Notes under the pieces: model-generated
Told to the model about the DNA's origin: nothing
Databases searched by the model: none
What the model saw: the letters and a program-made list of their open reading frames with translations, nothing else
From: Adiantum capillus-veneris
Lineage: Eukaryota > Streptophyta > Polypodiopsida > Polypodiales > Pteridaceae
NCBI GenBank assembly: GCA_014529385.2
Contig: CM043964.1
Location: 103,184,587 to 103,248,586, forward strand
Length of the DNA: 64,000 nt
Direction: 5' to 3'
Program-made: the position numbers and the translations under genes
In this document: positions 38,270 through 50,300 of the stretch, one piece after another
How the letters are laid out: each line of letters starts with the position of its first letter
How positions within the stretch are numbered: position 1 is the first letter of the stretch

Positions 38270-39660
38270 CTTTTCTTCGATTGGCAAGAATGAGTGCAGC
38301 AGCAAGTTGGATTGCTAAACAGGCACACATGGTCACGTACTCTGATTTAGTTTATGATTGCTGGTTAGAAATCATTGAACATCTAGAAGAGGAGAATAAG
38401 AAACCCCCAATAGCTGTATTTAGATACCTTTGTGGCCTTAAGGAATCAGAGGTAAAGACTATTCAAGAAGAGATTAGAGATGAGAAGATTTTACTGTCAA
38501 AGAGTGCAAAGGATGGTGATGCAACTGACATGTATGATCGAATCAAGCAGTTGAAGCAAGACAAATTGATTCAAGATGCACTTCTTGAAGGCTTCAACAA
38601 TTTGAATGAGTCTTCACCATGTAAAGACTGGGAGGAGGTGGTCAAAATGTATAACATCAATGATGTTGTTTATAAAACAATTTTAATTCTATGCGAGGAA
38701 TGGATCAAATCTAGTTTGACGCGTGGAACAAAGAAAATGGATTTTCCAGATGGAGCAGTAAAATACATGCAATGGGCAATTCACCTTCAAAAGGAGAAAA
38801 CTGAGCCTAGAGATTTGCCATGGTCAATCTATGTGGTGAGCCTACAAATGGAAGGCAATCTCTACTTGATGCGCCACTTCAATAATAAAGTGCCTATTGG
38901 CTTATGTGTTTTAGATATGACAAAAAACGTTGGAGGCAATTTGAAGTGGAGTGAGGAGACATTTAACAATGCTTTGAATGGGATCTTGGCTATTGCTGGA
39001 GGGTCAACAGATCCTGGATTTGTCTTTCTTTCATTTGTGGATTTCACTAACTTCACAAAATTGCAATGTGCCTTTCACGCCAGGGGAGATAATCTGAGCT
39101 ACCATTGTTGTGGTGCATTGCATCACTTTCCATCATCTCCTTGCAAAGGAGCAATTCAATTCCTAACAGTTATTTCCTTCTTGGGACAAGGCAATGCATT
39201 TGAAGACATGAGAAGAAGATCAGAGGAACATCCCATGCCAATTGATTGTTCTCTTCTTCAAGTAGCAGATAACGATATGTCAGATTTGCAATATTTGGAG
39301 GCCAAAAAAAGAGCTTTGGTCAAGCACTACATTTGTACATATTTTTTTGAAGACCGCAAGCTTGTTGATGTTTTTGGTGATGGCTCCTTGGTTGCACAAG
39401 AAGGAATACAACAGAAAAAAGAAGTTATATGCTTAATTGATAATGTGGAGGAGGCAAAAAACATGGAGACCATGCTGCTAGACTTTGCTAAGTCTCATGA
39501 AGATATAGAAAAATGGGTTGGACTTCAACAATCCACTTCGCAATCAGATGACATTGTGCCTGTTATAGAGGAGTGCTCTCCACAAAGAGAAAAAGAAGAA
39601 CAACAACAACATCCTCTGTCAATGGAGGACTTTTTGGAAATGGAGACACGTATGTTTTGA
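38270..39660 (+). CDS. Second exon of ParB-like gene: degenerate beta-class DNA aminomethyltransferase-like region
   Basis: Open for about 460 codons from the acceptor TTTTTAAG (38269). It either ends at TGA 39658-39660 or is spliced at a GTATGT donor (exon end 39649, phase 1). Charged, coiled-coil-prone helices (residues about 45-110) precede a region resembling N6/N4 aminomethyltransferases in beta order. That region has VPIGLCVLDMTKNVGG...W near 38,895-38,950, where motif IV DPPY would lie, and then LVDVFGDGSLVAQEG near 39,361-39,405, like motif I (D.F.G.G) with an acidic residue after the next strand. The DPPY catalytic residues are absent, so an active methyltransferase is unlikely. The tail is rich in Gln/Glu (KEEQQQHPLSMEDF). 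The methyltransferase reading is by-eye inference; the frame itself is clear. Confidence 0.6.
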
Positions 39661-42251
39661 GTTTCTTGTGCATGTTAGTGTTTCTTGTTACTGATTTGAT
39701 ACTCTTAATGTTAGATTTTGCTTTATATAGTATTGATTGAGTTTGTATTTTTTATCTCAAGCATTCAAGGTTTGAATGTAAATAATAAATTACTTGAGTT
39801 TTTGAATGGTGGATCTTTATACTAAAACTATAACATTTAATACTCACAAAGACTTAATTACTTAAGAGCTTGAACTCAATAAGTTTTGGACCTTTTATCA
39901 ATACCCCCTTGATATGATACATTAGATCGTAGCATGGTTAAATGGTGATGCTTCATAAATTGAACCTAGCTTAGACAGGTGCTGGAGCCTAAATTTAAAC
40001 TAACCTTGCTAGAAGGGAGCTTATGTTTGGACTTTGAGAACTAGCATAAGTAATCAATTAGAGCATAGATTAGACATGTGGTGGTGGCCTTAGAGACCAA
40101 AATCTTAATGAGCTTGGAAAGGTATTTAAGTACTGCAGTTTACTTAGTTTTAGTACTCACTAAAGGCATAGCTTGACAAAAGGTGGACCTTACATGGATC
40201 CTAATTTCAAGAGATGTGGTAGACCTTCAAACCAAGATCATATAGCTTGGACATGTGGTGGACCTTGCATGGAGACTAGTTTAGACAAGTGTGGTACACC
40301 TTGTAACCAACATCCATTTGTTATATTAGCTTGGACAAGTGGTGGACCTTGCTTTTATGTTTCAATGGAGCATATTTTGGACAGGTGGTAGACCTTGTTT
40401 CTCTCCATGCTTCAATGGAGAGAAACATTAGCTTGGACAATTGGTGGACCTTGCTTTTATGTTTTAAAGGAGCATATTTCGGACAAGTGGTAGACATTGT
40501 TTCTCTCCATGGTTCAATGGAACCCACCTTAGACAAGTGAAGTACCTTGAAACCAAACCCCCATAATACAACCTACTAAATAGGTTGGAAAATTGGTGGT
40601 ATATGAAAGCATCCATGATAGAGCATAGTATAGGTGAAAATGTAGTGGTCCTTATATCAATTACGCATGCATAGCTTGGACAAGTGGTGGACCTTGATTC
40701 TCTCTATGTTTCAATGGATCCTATCTTGGACTATAGATATATCTTACTTATTTTCATGCTTCAATGGATTGTAGCTTGGATAAGGAGTGGACCTTCAAAC
40801 AAAACTCCACAGCATAGCATATATTAACAATTCATGGGTTTTATAGAGATTTTCTTGCCTATTTTGGAGAGTTGGTACACCTTTATTCTCCATTCTTCAA
40901 TGGATCTGAGGTTGGACAAGCGGAACTGGAGAAGTGGTCAACCTTAAAATGAAACCTCCCATGCTACAACCCATCATAGATCGTATATGTAGTGGACCTT
41001 GAAACTCTTTTATGTCCCTAGCTTAGACAAGCATTGCACTCTTTATTATCTCCATACATGAAGGCAAGGTTGGACAAGTGGTGGACCTTCAAACCAGAAT
41101 CTCTATGCAATAATAGGCAAGTGGTGGAGCTTGTTTTCTCCATGTTCCAATGGAGCCTAGCTTAGACAAACAATGGAGCTTGCTTCTCTCCATGTTTCAA
41201 TGGATCCTAGCTTAGAAAAGTGGTGGAGCTTTGATTCTCTCCATGTTCCAATGGACCATAGCTTAGACAAGTGGTAGACCGTGAAAAAACCCCCCGTATA
41301 CAACATATTATGGGGTTTTCATGTTTCAATGGCACCTAGCTTGGACAAATGGTAGAGCTTGCTTCTCTTTATGTTTCAATGGATCCAATCTTAGCCAAGT
41401 GGTGGACCTTGAAACAAAAATCCCCCCCCCCCCCCCCCCGGCCCATGTACAACGTATTATGGGTTTTGAAAGCACTGGGAGAAAATAATAGCTTTGATAA
41501 GTGGTGGACCTTGCTTCTCTCCATGCTTCAATGGAGCCGAGGTTGGACACATGTTGGAGAGAAGATGGTTGCCCATGAAATAAGACCATGCATGCTATAA
41601 TCAATCATATGTTGTACACATGGTGGACCTTGCAATTGTTTTATATGCCTAACTTGGACAAGTGGAGGACCCTTGATTACCTCCAGATATCAACAACAAG
41701 CCAAGTTTGGACAATTATAGTACCACCAAACCAGAATCTCTATGCTACAATAGAGTATAGGTAGGACACGCAGTGAACCTTGATATCAAACCATCCATGC
41801 TACTAGAGATGATAGGTTTCACATGTGGTGGAACCTTGTATCAATGTTCTATGTGTAGTTTTTGACTAGTGATAGACCTTGAAACTAATCCCTCTAGGCT
41901 ACAAGAGAAAAGAGATGGATGAGGAGGCTAGACTACTTTTGTTGCATCAATGCATCCCATGTTACCACATATACTATAGGGTTCTTGGATAAGTGTTGGA
42001 TCTTGTGTCAATGCTCCATGTCTAGCTTGGACAAGTGGTGGACCTTGGTTCTCTCTATGCTTCAAATGGGCAATAGATTGGAGACACAGTGGCCTTTTTT
42101 TTCCAATGATTTTATTTTTTGGAAACCTTGGAGGCACCATGTAAGAGGCACTCTAAGTCTTCCATACAATGGACCTATTGGACTATAAAATAATGATATC
42201 TTTCTTTGATATTGTCATTATTTTATGCATAATATTTTCTTCTTTTTGCAG
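39661..42251 (+). repeat. Satellite-filled intron or intergenic region
   Basis: Diverged + oriented satellite units (GGACAAGTGGTGGACC and variants) from about 39,930 to 42,060, ending in the pyrimidine-rich acceptor TCTTCTTTTTGCAG at 42251. It includes an 18-nt poly-C tract at 41422-41439. It is bounded by a GTATGT donor at 39650 and the SET exon acceptor, so it is most simply an intron of about 2.6 kb. Confidence 0.85.
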
Positions 42252-42807
42252 ACACAAAGGAGTTAAGTGATATAAAAACTAGATGTATTTCACACTATGA
42301 TTGGCATGAAGATCCTTTTGGGACACCAACTTTTCCTATTCCCAAAGATGTAATTTTCCATATTAACGGTGTGGATTTTGAAGTGCCACTTTCATGTATT
42401 GAAGGAGCTGGTTATGGGCTATTTGTGCATACTACCCTGGAAAGTGGTTTGACTATTCTAAACTATGGAGGGCATAAGTATAGATTTCAAGACTGGAAAA
42501 AGATATGCAAATTTTTTCCAAGAGCTTATAAATATTGTCTTCTAGATGATCCAAACATAGAAGAAGAGGAGATCAATCATACATTATTGGTTGTGTAGAA
42601 GAAGGAAACGTGTCGGGCTATATAAATAGTTCTCACAGTACAAATGTCTGTCCCAACGTACGCTATACATTTGATCCAAATTTTCCACCTTGGCATAAAT
42701 GCACCTCTTCACACATCAAGTCAGAAGAATATGGCCATGTATGCATTGAGACTATTTGTCAAGTTGAAGTAGGAGAAGAGTTGTTTGCTGACTATAACTT
42801 TACGTGA
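42252..42807 (+). pseudogene. SET-domain exon, single frameshift
   Basis: Joined to the donor at 39649, the exon reads in phase (H-TKELSDIKTRC...). It holds a SET domain, the lysine methyltransferase fold: a start like IEGAGYGLFVHT, YGGH, a middle Tyr-rich stretch, then GCVEEGNVSGYINSSH...NVCPNV, and the end VEVGEELFADYNF with the conserved Tyr. In the usual NHSCxPN block the His is replaced (INSSHSTNVCPN), so activity may be impaired. A one-base frame change is needed between about 42,575 and 42,600: the upstream frame hits TAG at 42596 while the downstream frame is already open. Stop at 42805-42807. Target unknown. The domain assignment is strong; functionality is doubtful. Confidence 0.75.
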
Positions 42808-43449
42808 CATTGTAAAGTATTGTACATGGATGGAAATCTCAAGTACATGCATCATTTTCATTTTTCATGGATGAGATCTCAAGTGAATATAACATTTGAT
42901 TATTGTTTAGTTTATGCTCAACGATAATCTAGAGTGCTCTTATGCTTTGTGTGTTGTCTAACTTATTTGACTACCTTGGCCATAGAATCTTGATTCTACT
43001 CTAGATTTGTGATAAATCTTACCAAAATTTAATCAATGTCTAGGTTGGACAAGTGGTGGGGCTTCAAACATTACTGTCTTAAAAAAGTGGAGTTATCTTA
43101 CTTGAATAAGTGGTGGCCTTTGAATCCAAATCTAAGCCAAATCTCTAATTGTTTGCTTGTAGTCTAGGTTGGACATTTGGTGGACCTTGTATCCATGTTT
43201 CCTCAACAAGGGTGGCTTTTAGTTTTCACTTTAAGTACTCATATTTAATAAAGTGTAGGATGGAAAATGTTGAGTTGGTAGATTGTATTTTAGACAAGTG
43301 GTGTTTGGTGTACGAATGCTGAAAATGGTTGCAAGGATTCTAACAACGACTTTACCTTAAATAAATTTCTTACTAGGAGTTATACATATAAATATGGTGA
43401 ATAAAATTCTAGTGGTTTTGAGATACCATTTGTGTGTGTGTTTTCTTAG
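42808..43449 (+). other. Spacer with diverged satellite units before FCP1-like exon B
   Basis: Contains a few diverged + oriented satellite cores (e.g. about 43,042, 43,110, 43,170 and 43,300) and ends in the acceptor TGTTTTCTTAG at 43449. It serves as the intron or gap before copy B. Confidence 0.7.
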
Positions 43450-44500
43450 ATTCACAAACTGGGATGGATAATGCTCCTATGATTCAGTCAACAACTATAG
43501 AATCCATAGATTCTATGGTTTCTAAAGTGCCGAAGATGGATGATATTTCTATACTAGAGTCTAGTGTTGTGCAACTTGAGCAAGCTTCCAATAATGAGAA
43601 CCAAGAAATCGATGCTTCAAAAATGCAACATACATCAAAAGAGACTGAAAAGTCCACTCACGAGCTATTGCCAATTGGTACTACGTCATGTAGCGTAGAT
43701 GTTGAGAAATCCATGCTTACAATTATATTGGATTTAAATGGTCTATTGTTGAAACGTTCCCCTCAACCATCCTCACACCACAACTCAGTGCAAATGGATT
43801 CAAAAAGATATATTATACTCAGGCCAGGTTGCATCCAATTATTGAAGACTATTTTACAGAGGTTTAATGTTGCAATTTGGTTGACAGCTACTAGGAATAA
43901 TGTGTATCAAATCCTTGCAGCACTAAACAACTTAGCTGAGGATACATTGCCTTTCTTTGCAATTTGGTCGCAAGATGTTTGCTACACCGCTCAAACTCAA
44001 AAATTGTTTAGACCCGACAATCCAAACGTTGAGGCAATGTTCAAGCCTCTAGCCAAAATTTCCATGGGGTTTGAATGTGATCCACAAAGAACAATGCTTA
44101 TTGATGACTCTCCTTACAAGGGATGTATTTCACCAGCAAACAATTGCATTTTTCCACCACAATTTGAGCTACTGACATACTTGATTCAACTTGATGAGAG
44201 AAGGGATGTGCGTGATTTCATTGCTTCTAATCGTTATGGACAACCTATAGTGACAAATGATAGTGAATACAAACAAATCATCGAGTATTGGAAGCAGAAA
44301 AATGATGTTTGGTCGGCTAAGGTGTTCTTTACAAAAAGAATACCACCTGCAAAAGGTGACAGGGATGAAACTATCATTGAAAATGCAAGTGACACAAGCC
44401 ACCGCAATGAAATGAGAAGAGCCCAAATACAAGAGATCTTAGCAAAGGAGCGTACACCCATTGAAAGCATGAAGGCGTCACAATTGACCGCTTTAGCTAG
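43450..44500 (+). pseudogene. FCP1/NIF-like HAD protein, copy B, 5' part (split by retrotransposon)
   Basis: The exon begins after an acceptor at 43449 in phase 1, the same phase as the SET exon. An in-frame ATG lies at 43461 (MDNAPM). About 90 residues of Ser/Glu-rich linker precede an FCP1-like HAD domain. It shows IILDLNGLL (nucleophile Asp codon 43731-43733, second position Asn), FNVAIWLTATR, KPLAKIS and TMLIDDSPYKG near 44,095. A basic C-terminal region (KKRI, RRAQIQEILAKERTP) follows. The LTR retrotransposon interrupts the gene after the CTAG at 44497-44500. The frame runs on into the LTR to a stop at 44664-44666, which would give an altered tail. The native end is at 55,900-56,011. Confidence 0.85.
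44497..44500. other. Target-site duplication CTAG, left
   Basis: Matches CTAG at 55896-55899; both lie just outside the LTR ends. Four bases is one short of the usual five for Ty3/gypsy elements. Confidence 0.8.
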
Positions 44501-47349
44501 TGAAGCGGTCCGGGGCGGGCAACAAGAAGAGCAACTTCTAGACACCCTTCAAGGCTCCCGTGCTGCTCAATGGGGCTGGGGCACAACACAACACAAACCA
44601 AAACAACAAACCCCTAGCCAAATCCCAACTACACAAGGGGCACCACCTAGATTAAGAGCGAACTAGGACGCAAAAGAGGAGAATCGTTAGAGCAACCCAC
44701 AAACAGGCAAGGAATTTACACTAACCCTAACACCAATGGAACACTCTCACACACTAAAACACGAGAGAGAGAGAGAGAGAGAGAGAGGTGGTGCTTGGGC
44801 TGCTTTGAAGTGTATCGTTAATGATCAAGCAAACATAAATATATATATGTAAGAAAAAGAGAGAAGGCGGAAGGGGGTGCTTGTTGCACTAATGCCTTCT
44901 TACAAATCTGTCATGACCAATCAAAGTGAGATTAGTATTTGTTCAACATAGCTTGAGTAAATTACACCACAACACATCACAAGAAAAAAGCCACCCCAAT
45001 CACTGTCTTAAGGCCAGGGGAGTCCTCTCCACCCTGTCGCCCTCTTACAACATGTGGGATTTATGGCTAAATTGATAACAATACCCGAAGACAAGCTATC
45101 AAGAACTTTAAATAAAACACCAAGACACTTACACATCATTATTGTCCATGACTTCACGTTGGAAGGGAGACAAGGTATCCATGCTTAGTCCAAATTCACC
45201 CTCCTTGATTCAGCAAATGTTGGGCTTACACTAGTAGGAGAAATGATAGATTTCCTACTCTCAATTTAATGATCACTCTCTCTTACAATGGCATAGAGTT
45301 CCCTTGCTAATCACCCCTAATACAACACATACATATGCCTAATGCCAATGAGATTCCACTCAAGAGCTCCTTCTCAAGAGGTTGACCTTGGCTTCTCAAG
45401 CTATAGCATAGTGCTCTTTCTTCTCCCCCCTTTTTGTGCTAGCTACACCCTCCTTTTATAGCAATTTTGAAGGCTAGGGTTACTCCTCTAACCATGGTTG
45501 GGTTAGATTTTCAGCAATTTACCTAATTTCTTTTTCTTGAAATTATCAAGAAGTTGGTGGGGAAAGAGAGAGGAGAGAAATGGAGGTGATAGGACTTTTC
45601 ATAGTGGGTTAGTGTTAGTAGAGTTAGTATTAATTTACAAATGGAATTGGATATTTACAATGGGAGTATCCATGTAGGATACAAATAAGGAAGAAAAACT
45701 CTTAAGAGGTAAGAAAAGGTGGATTTCTTACAAGGTTGATGCTCCAAGTGTCTTGAGTAGGGCCAATTTTGACGCTTGTTGACGGTCCACTAGCTTTGAC
45801 GGTATATTTTTTCTCCACTCTTGACCTTCCTTGAGAGACAAGGTAATTGAAGCTGAGTAATCAACCACCATGATGCTGTCTTTTAAGAGAAGAGGCTGAA
45901 TTTTGTGGTTTTTTTGATAGATATGGGTAATTTGGAGGAGGAAAAATGAGACTAGGTGGTCAATTTTGGAATGGAATTGTGTGTGGGAGGTATGAGTTCA
46001 CCATGGTTTCTCTTATTCTTCAAGGTTGAGGAGAAGGTGAGTAGGGTGTAGAGAGGAGTGGTGAGAGAGGTGGGGATGATGAGTGGAGAAGTGTGTGTGA
46101 AAGAGGAAAATGATAAAGTGGAAGAGAGAGTGTGGCTGCATAGCATGGGAAAACTGGGGTCCACTAATAAAATCATAGCTCATAGCTCGTAGCTCAAAAA
46201 AAAAAGAAAAAATTTGAGGCAAAAGTTCAGCCCACGAGCTACAATTTTTGTTTGTATCACCCTTTCAAATTTGGAGAGCAAGTGAACTTTAAAAATTCAT
46301 CAAAACCGACCGTTTTTTTTCCACTGCACAAGGTCCTTGTGGGGTCCTTCTTTGGATGATTCTTTTGAATACCTCCAAGAGTGAGCCCTCCATAGTGCAT
46401 GTATGCATGCCACCTACCCTTGACCTTATTTGGTAGGTCTATAATTGAAGATATTGTTGAGATCATGATATAAGTGAATAGTACAACTAAGAAAATCAAA
46501 TATTGAGGGGTCTAAAAAATATGTACATGTCAAATATAAATAATATAAGTGGAAAAAATATAAAGGGGTCAAAAGAAATCTCTCTCATTATGAGGCTACC
46601 ATAAAAAGATAAATATTTTTGGTGTTCTAATTTTTTAGAAAAAAAACAAAATAGATGTAGGAAGGGAAAAATCACAAAAGTGAAAAAATATACACATAAA
46701 TAAAACTAGTTTTTTTGGATTTTTGTTGGGGTGGAGTTACACCAAATATAAGAGAAGCTTACATGAAAATATTTCTATATGGAATAAAGAGTATGAAAAA
46801 TGGTAAGAAAAATTGTGGTAATGGTGAGGCAATGTACAGAGCATAAATAACGCACACCTAGGTAGAAATATTTAAATAAATACCAAAATAATTATGAAAA
46901 AATTTGTTATTTAGGCCCTATATACAAAGAAATATTTACATACGCATGGGCCATAATATACTTATATTTTTTATATTTTTTATTTTTTTGGCTCAACTAG
47001 CTGATTGAGGGTTTTTTTATTTCAGTAAGGACACACACCTAGGTAGAAATATTTAAATAAATACCAAAATAATTATGAAAAAATCTTTTATTTAGGCCCT
47101 ATATACAAAGAAATATTTACATACGCATGGACCATAATATACTTATATTTTTTATTTTTTTGGCTCAACTAGCTCAATGACTAGCTAATTGAGGGTTTTT
47201 TTATTTCATTAAGGAGATATGAGAAAAGTCCCCAACTCACACGCACCTATATACAGTGAAAGGGTGAGGGTAGCCAAAGTGTTTGAGTGATTTGATAGGG
47301 TGAGATAACTCACTATGGCAATTATAGAGAGCCAAAAAAATGGCTATCA
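44501..47349 (-). repeat. 3' LTR (2,849 bp)
   Basis: On the + strand it runs from TGAAGCGGTC to GGCTATCA. It is 193 bp longer than the other LTR, largely because a segment starting CACACCTAGGTAGAAATATT at 46,853 is repeated at 47,034 (period 181 bp). It contains a (GA)n tract at 44,763-44,787. Confidence 0.93.
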
Positions 47350-47364
47350 TTAGCCCTCCCCCAA
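47350..47364 (-). other. Polypurine tract
   Basis: The minus strand reads TTGGGGGAGGGCTAA directly before the LTR start TGATAGCC, as expected for the plus-strand DNA primer of reverse transcription. Confidence 0.8.
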
Positions 47365-47377
47365 GATGATGGTATAT

Positions 47378-50300
47378 TCATGTACCATCATAAAGCATCT
47401 TTTCCAAAGAGAGTACTTCAGAGTCCTTGACAAGATCTTCATTGTTTGGCCCCTCGGAATTTTGACTGGAGTTACATTGGTGCTTCATGTAACAATACTT
47501 ACATGAGACAGCGGCCTTTGGACAGATCTTTGGTAGGTCCTTTGGTAGAAGGCGACTCAAATAGGGCTTCAAGCGATACCCGTTTACCTTCCTGGAGTGT
47601 TCTTTACCATTCAAGTCCATAAGCTGATAGTAACTTGAATTGAAAGCCTTCTTGACTATGTATGGCCCTTGCCATCTAGTTTCAAACTTGGCATCAAAAC
47701 GATTGTCATACCTTAGCACAAGCTCTCCTTCCTTGATGCCTTTGTCCTTCAGTTTCTTGTCGAGCTTTTCTTTCGCTTGTGTGGCTTTCCTCTTGTAGCA
47801 CTCATATGCTGCTTCTCTTTTCCACTCAAGCTCCACTAACGTAAGAAGTCGATCCATCCATACCTCTTGATCATCTTGTGCTGCTTTGCCATGAAGTCGC
47901 ATTGTTGGAATGTTGAGCTCGATAGGCTGCAAAGCCTCTTGACCATAGACCAAGTGAAATGGTGTGAACTCTGTGGCTTCCCTATATGTGGTTCGATATG
48001 CCCACAAGGCACCATGCAAGAAGTCATCCCATAATTTTGTCTTGTTTTGCACCATCTTTCTAATGATTCCTGCAATGACACCATTAGCCTTTTCCACCAA
48101 ACCATTTGATTGTGGGTAGTATGGTGTGCTATGACGATGTAGAATGTGAAGCTCTTCACAAACTTCTGTGAGCAAGCCCTTCCTAAACCCTGGACCATTA
48201 TCAGAAACAATCTCCAAAGGTGTGCCAAATCTGCAACAAATGTGATTGTACACAAACTTGCTAACTGTCCTCTCATTCACTCTTGCTACACTTTGAGCTT
48301 CCACCCACCTAGTCATATAGTCTACAGCCACTAGAATGTAGAGTTTACCATTTTTTGTCCTAGGCAGAGGACCCATAGCATCAATGCCCCACTTTTCAAA
48401 GGGTCCATTTGCAAGCACTATTTGCCTCGGGCCATGCACCAACCTTCTATTTCCATTTATCTGACAATTGTGACAGCTTTTACACCAATGTTGAACATCC
48501 ACATGCAAGCTTGGCCAAACATACCCCGCAAGAAAAATCTTCTTCACAGTTGATTCTTGGGCAAAATGACCACCACATGCCTCTTCATGCAAACCTTTTA
48601 GAATGGCTGGAATTTCCTCGATAGTTGGTACTCTTCTGCACACTTGATCCTTCCCTCTTTGATAGAGGGAGCCTTCTAGGAAGAGATAGAAACTTGCCTT
48701 CTTCATGAGTCTCCTCTTCTGAGCCTTAGTGAATTCTTGTGGAAACTCACCCTCCAAAATGTAGCCAATAATGGGAGCCAATGACTCCAATCCTTGGTAT
48801 CTCGGTTGCTTGACAACTGCTGCCACTATGATGACCTGCACTTCTCTCTCAACACATGTAACTGCTTGTTGTGCGAGTAAATCGGCATCTTCATTTTGTT
48901 TCCTCGGAATATGATATAGTTGCACTTCTTCAAAATGATTAAACATCTTACGAATGGCATGAACTTTTGTCCTTAAGCTTTCATTCTTGCATGCCCAAAT
49001 GCCTAAAATCTGTTTAACAATGAGAAGTGCATCTCCCTTTACCATGAGACGTTTTATCCCTTGGCCAATGCATATCTTCAAACCATGAAGTAGTGTGTCG
49101 TATTCTGCTTCATTGTTGCTAGTTGAACCTGGTAGATTGACCTTCTCTTTCATGACCACCTCTCCACTTGGGTTGAGCAACACTAGCCCTCCCCCTACTT
49201 TCCATGTGGCCCGTCGAAAACCTCCATCAAAGAACAAGGTAAAAGCATTGGGAATACTTTTTGGTGGTGGCAATGGTAGGGTCTTTACTTGAGGCACCTG
49301 AATTTCCTTCTCATGTACCCTATAAGTGAGAATCCCTGCCAATTGTGCACGCACACTATCTTCTACCTTGAAAGAGTATTGGAACTCTTGCAACTCCATA
49401 ATCCACTTTGAGATCCTAGTACTAAGATTCATTTGAGATGACACCCAAGGGAACAAATTTTCTGCAGTGAGAATTACAAAAGGTTTTGGTAGCAAGTAGG
49501 ATCTAAACTTTCTCACCGCAAACATGAGAGAAAGCATCATGAGTTCTGCTTCTGTGTAGTCTCTCTCCAAAGTATTCATGACCCTACTAGCAAAGTAGAT
49601 GGGTCGCATCCTTGTACTGTGGGGATCTTGTTGTAGCAACACAGCACCAATTGTTTCCCTTCCAACACTAGAGCTAACAAAGAATGTGTACTCCCAACAA
49701 GGAGGCATGAGTGTTGGTAGCTCTGACAAAATGACTTTAATGTTACAAAAATACTCTTCAAGCTCATCAGACCATGCAAATTCTACTTGTTGTGTCAACT
49801 TTTGCAAAGGATGAAGCAACTCCGAGGCTAAGTGAATGAAGCGTGACATATACTTCACCTTCTGAATGAAAGAGATGACCTCCTTAAGACTCTTCGGTGA
49901 TGGGAGCTCAATAAGAGCCTTTGCCTTTGAAGGATCCACCTCAATGCCTTTATAGGAAACCTTGTGACCGAGCAAGATCATTTCATCCTCACCTATGTGA
50001 CACTTGTCGGGGTTGAGTTGACCTCCCATGTCGTAGAGCTTCTTTAAACCTTCTTCTACCCTTTGTAGATGCAATGATTTTGAGCTATAAATGCAAAAAT
50101 CATCAATGAACACCCTAATTGACTTTCCAAAGAATGCTTGAAACACCATGTTCATGAAACGTTGGAATGTTGCAGGAGCATTTGTCAGACTAAATGGCAT
50201 GACTCTAAAAGCATAACAACCCCAAGGAGTGATAAAGGTTGTTTTCAATTGATCTTCCAATGCGATACCTATTTGAAAGTAGCCTGAGTAGCCATCACAC

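Noticed and set aside
44501-44666. Tail encoded by the LTR as the real C-terminus of FCP1-like copy B
   Set aside because: It is LTR sequence, also present in the other LTR; the frame restored across the target site gives a better native end.
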